Source: Streptomyces dengpaensis
GTDB taxonomy: Bacteria; Actinomycetota; Actinomycetes; Streptomycetales; Streptomycetaceae
NCBI RefSeq assembly: GCF_002946835.1
Contig: NZ_CP026652.1
Location: 4,092,001 to 4,156,000, forward strand
Direction: 5' to 3'
DNA: 64,000 bases
The notes under the pieces were generated by a model that had not been told where the DNA came from, did not search any database, and worked only from the letters and a program-made list of their open reading frames with translations. The number at the start of each line of letters is the position of its first letter. Within the stretch, counting starts at the first letter, position 1. Shown here one piece after another: positions 60,541 to 64,000 of this stretch. Position numbers and translations under genes: made by a program.

Positions 60541-60995
60541 GATTGACGTATGCCGTGCGGCTTCTGCCCGCATGCCGTCGACCAACGGCGATCGCGCTGA
60601 CCACGCAGACCGTTCCGCTGCCAGACTGGTTACGGTCGGCCACGGCCGGATCGTGTCGCCCCGCCCCGAGCGTCGTACGCCCCCCGACGGATTGCGCACG
60701 CAACATCATTCGTGAGCGGTTGTGTCGGTCTCTGCGCGCGATACATCGCTCCGCGAATCCCGCGAAACTGCCGAACACCGCACGGCCGCTCCTCGTCGGA
60801 GTGGCCCCTTTGGCGCGAGCCTCGAAGATCATGGCCCCAACGTCATGCTTTACCGGGTCCCAGACCGGTCCACAGACTGCCCGACGCGCCGGAAGCTTAC
60901 GGGGCCGTGATCACTCGCGCCAAAGCAGCTCCAGGCCGAAGTCGTTCCGCCGACCTTGTCGTACTCTGCGGCTCTCTGCGCCGAAGGGATGAGCG
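60541..60995. other. Gap without a recognisable gene
   Basis: No frame with a good start and motif is visible between the VapBC-like pair and the next gene. Confidence 0.5.
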
Positions 60996-61295
60996 ATGCA
61001 GGACCGCGTATGGCAGCTACGCCGGGGGGACGAAGTGATCGGCAGGATGACTCTCGAAGCGATCGACATGTTCTGGCACGACTGCCGCTTCGAGGCTTCG
61101 ACCGGCTGGCCGACCCTTAAGCCCTTCGTCGAGGCGTCTCGGGCTGCTTGGAAACAAGGAGACACAGAAGCGGCCTTGGAGGCCGACGAGGCCATCTACG
61201 CGTTGGGCCTCGAGCTGGTGCCGGAAGACGGAGGCGAGCCGATCACGGAGTTCCTGCTGCGCATCGATGGGAACTTCGCACGCTTCCGGTACTGA
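60996..61295 (+). CDS. Hypothetical protein, possibly alpha-helical
   Basis: The 99-residue protein (MQDRVWQLRRGDEVIGRMTL..., DMFWHDCRFEASTGWPTLKP) starts at an ATG with GAAGGG seven bases upstream. No known motif. The fold looks alpha/beta with a long acidic helix near residues 55-72. It appears intact. Confidence 0.6.
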   Translation: MQDRVWQLRRGDEVIGRMTLEAIDMFWHDCRFEASTGWPTLKPFVEASRAAWKQGDTEAALEADEAIYALGLELVPEDGGEPITEFLLRIDGNFARFRY

Positions 61296-61342
61296 CGGTC
61301 TGGCCGCCCCTGTCGTCAGTGAGACTCCGCCGACCTCGTGTG

Positions 61343-61792
61343 TCAGCGCCCGTAGACGTGGCCGCGTACCAGCGGGTCGTTCTCCAAGATGAAGTCGGAA
61401 ACCTCCCAGAACTCCGAAAGCTTCGGGTGCTGGAGAGCAGTTTCACGATCGAGCTTGGTGCCGAACAGTGGCCCGTCGGGATGCGCGAGCCCGGCCGTTA
61501 CCAGGGTCGAAGCCGGGGTGTCCTGCCCAGCCACTGGTCCGACGCGGCAGGCGAACGAGACGTGATCGGTCCACTGCTCAGAGCCAGCGCCCCAGGTCCC
61601 GAAGATCACGTCTATCCACGCATCGTGATCCCTGTCCTTGTGGTGGTAGCAGTTCGCGAAGTAGACGGCATACGCGGCACCGTCGGCGTAGATGAAGTTC
61701 CACGCCCGTTCGATCGGAGCTTGGCAGCAGTCACACTGAAATTCGCGGGTCTGCCGGTCCGGGCCAAAGGTCAGTGACATGACGGACATCAT
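61343..61792 (-). CDS. Hypothetical protein with N-terminal CDCC motif
   Basis: The 149-residue protein has FQCDCCQAPIERAWNFIY near residue 18 and FANCYHHKDRDHDAWIDVIF near 45. These cysteines and histidines may bind a metal. The rest has no known domain. Starts at 61792 and 61777 (MSLTFGP) are both possible. Confidence 0.6.
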   Translation of the reverse strand: MMSVMSLTFGPDRQTREFQCDCCQAPIERAWNFIYADGAAYAVYFANCYHHKDRDHDAWIDVIFGTWGAGSEQWTDHVSFACRVGPVAGQDTPASTLVTAGLAHPDGPLFGTKLDRETALQHPKLSEFWEVSDFILENDPLVRGHVYGR

Positions 61793-62089
61793 GCGGCACG
61801 ATCGGTGGCCCGCGGTGAGCGCCCTCGGCGGCCCCCTGCCAGAGGCACACGGGCCGTGTGAGAGGCGACCAGCGCCTAGGACAGAATTCGGGGACGCCGG
61901 AGGCCGAGAACGCGGCAGAGGGTTACACGAACCCGCGACCGACCGAGTTTCGACTTTCTCTGCTTGTTCAAGGCGGCTCGCTCCGCTCGCCGCGCGCTAC
62001 AGCAATCGGCCGCTTAATAACCGCATGGCGTGGGCGTCTAGTTTCTGGTTCCCGTTACGGTGCGGCGATGTGGCAAGTACCTTCGCGAC
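61793..62089. other. Gap without a recognisable gene
   Basis: No convincing frame. Base composition becomes AT-richer from here to about 63.5 kb. Confidence 0.5.
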
Positions 62090-62305
62090 ATGCCACACAG
62101 ATCACTCACCTCGCGCTTCGCCGAGGCGCGAAGCAACGTCAAGGCACGCCGTCATCGCCAGTTGAGCTTTGAGGTCCGCGAGGACTTGAACATAATCAAA
62201 TCTCTAGTTGACATAGACGAACAAAGGCGCTTGTTCTATTGCCACGGCGTTCTTCGCCATAGTCTCAACGGTGGCGATCATCAACCGATTCATGGAATCG
62301 ATTGA
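62090..62305 (+). CDS. Hypothetical short ORF in AT-richer DNA
   Basis: The 71-codon frame (MPHRSLTSRFAEARSNVKAR..., REDLNIIKSLVDIDEQRRLF) has no clear ribosome site and overlaps the next frame by 35 bases. It may be the 5' part of that gene before a frameshift. Confidence 0.35.
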   Translation: MPHRSLTSRFAEARSNVKARRHRQLSFEVREDLNIIKSLVDIDEQRRLFYCHGVLRHSLNGGDHQPIHGID

Positions 62306-62774
62306 TCGGCGAAATCATCACGGAAAGCCGTACGATCGGGTAGTGCTCGATCTGATCTCGATCGCCGGGAAGCTTCACCAGGCGTGTGACAAGTGGCGGA
62401 GTGACAAGGATGCGCAGAATATTTGCCGAGAGATAGAGAGCGTTGCGCGGGCTGCACAATATCTGGTCTCATCTTCAAGGCGTCTAGATGATGGCGATAT
62501 CAATGTACGTATCGGCTTTCGTAATGAGGCGGATAGAATAGCTGAGGGGATTCGTGAACATAAGCACCTTGTGGCGCGCTCTTACTCGCCTGAGGCCTGC
62601 AGTGAGGCTGCTAGATCTCTGGCTTCTGCAGCTGCAATGTTAGCCGAGGGCGACATGATCTCCATGCTTGCCCACTGCCCCGAGCCCAATGCCGCTCCGC
62701 CGACCTCAGTCGCTCTTCGCCCCCAGATCAAGCCACTTATCCTGCTCTGCCAGCTTCGCGAAGACGATGACTGA
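62271..62774 (+). CDS. Hypothetical protein in AT-richer DNA
   Basis: The 167-residue frame from GTG 62271 (MAIINRFMESIDRRNHHGKP..., KWRSDKDAQNICREIESVAR, SCSEAARSLASAAAML-type helix) looks helical, with no known motif. Codons are less GC-biased than in the neighbours. Its 3' end overlaps the convergent gene at 62706 by 69 bases, which is large and lowers confidence. Confidence 0.45.
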   Translation: MAIINRFMESIDRRNHHGKPYDRVVLDLISIAGKLHQACDKWRSDKDAQNICREIESVARAAQYLVSSSRRLDDGDINVRIGFRNEADRIAEGIREHKHLVARSYSPEACSEAARSLASAAAMLAEGDMISMLAHCPEPNAAPPTSVALRPQIKPLILLCQLREDDD

Positions 62775-63497
62775 CATCAATGATGATGCGGAGCCTAGAG
62801 TGATCTTCAAGATCTGCTCATCAGCCTTGCAGGGCTCGTCGCCCTCGTATCGCTCAACAGCCATGATGTGCTGAAGTGGGATGACGTGGATATCACCAGA
62901 ATCGAGCTCAAACACGAGGGGACTCGTCGGTTCGAACCATGCTGACCCGGGGCCCGCCATGTGCTTGCGAGTGAGCATGGCGACGAGCGCTTCACCACGT
63001 GCAGTGATCCGAGCTGGAGAGGGACGACCAGACAAGTCGAAGGCCTCCACGGGTCCGCTGGGGCTGATCATCCGATACACCGTCGGCCCTAGATGCATGC
63101 CACTGACGTCAGCAGCGATAGCCCTCAATACAACACGTCGAGCAATCGCGCGGATGGCGGCACAGGCAACGATGACCACAGGCGCAAGCCAGAGAACGGT
63201 CTCGCCCTCGAACCCGACGCCGTCGCAGACCAGACCACTGGCATCACCGCCGTAACAGATGGTCCCTTCAAAATCGTGCGAGGCTGCTACGAGCCAAGCA
63301 ATCACGGCTCCCACTGTGAAGAACCACGTGGCCTGAACCACGCGTCTACCGACGCCCACGCGCCATCCCCCCATCCCCAACCAATGCCCAGACTGCTGCC
63401 ATATCCGCTCAAGCCCGAACAGCAGCACAACCGTAGCGCCCTGCTGTACAGCAGCGAAGTACAGCAACCACAGCAACCGACCATGACCGACACCCAC
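62706..63497 (-). CDS. Membrane protein, about three spans
   Basis: The 263-residue protein from GTG 63497 has LLWLLYFAAVQQGATVVLLF, VVQATWFFTVGAVIAWLVAA and TVLWLAPVVIVACAAIRAIA as membrane spans. A soluble C-terminal half follows (DVSGMHLGPTVYRM..., SPLVFELDSGDIHVIPLQHI). No family recognised. Codon use is less GC-rich than flanking genes, in keeping with horizontal origin. Confidence 0.6.
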   Translation of the reverse strand: MGVGHGRLLWLLYFAAVQQGATVVLLFGLERIWQQSGHWLGMGGWRVGVGRRVVQATWFFTVGAVIAWLVAASHDFEGTICYGGDASGLVCDGVGFEGETVLWLAPVVIVACAAIRAIARRVVLRAIAADVSGMHLGPTVYRMISPSGPVEAFDLSGRPSPARITARGEALVAMLTRKHMAGPGSAWFEPTSPLVFELDSGDIHVIPLQHIMAVERYEGDEPCKADEQILKITLGSASSLMSVIVFAKLAEQDKWLDLGAKSD

Positions 63498-63711
63498 TCT
63501 GGCGGACCGTGCGGCGGCCTCTATGACCTTCGTTGACCGATCTCTGTAGAGCTACGGATCAGAAGGTGCGGCTGTGGGCGCGCACCACGGCCGCACCACA
63601 AGCGCACCAGATCTAGCGGGGAACAGCGGGGAATCACGGGGAACCCCCGGGCACCCACGTAAGCCGCCCACCACCATTCGCCGAGGCCAGCCCTGCAACC
63701 GGCCCTAGATC

Positions 63712-63763
63712 ACATCAGCTTCCCGAGCTGAGAGCGCGAGTTCGATTCTCGTCACCCGCTCCA
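63712..63763 (+). repeat. att site 4: distal copy of tRNA-Gly 3' end
   Basis: 52 bases match 18061-18112 with one change (A to G in the anticodon loop), including CCA. It closes the island at the far side. Confidence 0.9.
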
Positions 63764-63764
63764 G

Positions 63765-63791
63765 AAACCCCAGGTCAGCGGCCTGGGGTTT
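63765..63791 (+). terminator. Terminator-like hairpin after att site 4
   Basis: AAACCCCAGGTCAGCGGCCT then GGGGTTT copies the tRNA-Gly terminator with one change in the stem, followed by a T-rich tail. Confidence 0.8.
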
Positions 63792-64000
63792 ATTTTGGGC
63801 ACGGAGTCCCTGAGGCAATCGACACCTCTGTCGCCGACGCCCCCGGTTCCTCCCACCAACCAGTATTGGGCTCTCGCATTCTCATGGGACCTCGACCGTG
63901 CTGTCCTCCTCGCCCCGGAGCGGCGCAACCTGAACGCCGCCCATGCTCCCCTGCCTGCCGGCTTTGTTGTGGTTGGTGGTGTAGCCAGAGTCCGGGACGC
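63792..64000. other. Unassigned sequence at the window end
   Basis: No gene can be supported in this stretch; it may belong to the chromosome beyond the island. Confidence 0.4.

Overview
The window is GC-rich with strong third-position GC bias. It encodes AGGAGG-type ribosome sites, GTG starts, FG-GAP secreted proteins, ANTAR regulators, a SigB-type sigma factor and rare TTA codons. All of this points to a Streptomyces chromosome (inferred; no rRNA or marker gene gives the species).

Region 1 (1 to about 18.1 kb) reads as a core chromosomal arm. It opens with the 3' part of an EtfD-like membrane Fe-S oxidoreductase. An antibiotic-biosynthesis-type monooxygenase, an NTF2-like protein and a divergent hemerythrin/TetR pair with a perfect palindrome between them follow. 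Five consecutive FG-GAP (integrin-alpha-like) exported proteins interleave with these, then a Yip1-type membrane protein. An IS1182-type insertion sequence, a decayed gene, a phosphoribosyltransferase, dcd and a small zinc-ribbon protein lead to tRNA-Gly(CCC).

Region 2 (18.1-63.8 kb) is an accretion island. The 3' end of tRNA-Gly recurs at 37.5, 55.6 and 63.7 kb, so three segments lie between four att-like sites. The only integrase is an N-terminally truncated remnant. The first segment holds a stress-signalling block: STAS, two GNATs, two GAF-ANTAR proteins, a SigB-type sigma factor and a PP2C phosphatase damaged by a 201-bp internal duplication. It also holds a ferredoxin reductase/desaturase pair, an Mrr-type nuclease, and many small membrane, PRC-barrel, CsbD and ANTAR proteins. 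The second segment carries a truncated integrase, an exported metallo-hydrolase, an SDR, more PRC-barrel and DUF5994-type genes, a second STAS-ANTAR-ANTAR block, and a 32-residue peptide gene just upstream of a lone cytochrome P450. The third segment carries a CGNR regulator and an exported alpha/beta hydrolase sharing four operator-like inverted repeats, a PA14/FN3 secreted protein, a VapBC-like pair and an AT-richer stretch of unknown genes.

Three themes stand out. (a) DUF5994-type proteins occur in at least nine whole or broken copies, four of them followed by a gene for a small single-pass membrane protein, and many share a promoter/leader. (b) The peptide plus P450 pair looks like a minimal P450-modified RiPP locus. 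(c) The CGNR gene sits among repeated TCACC-N9-GGTGA sites. The island is also full of gene fragments, chimeras and frameshifts, which suggests repeated rounds of insertion and deletion.
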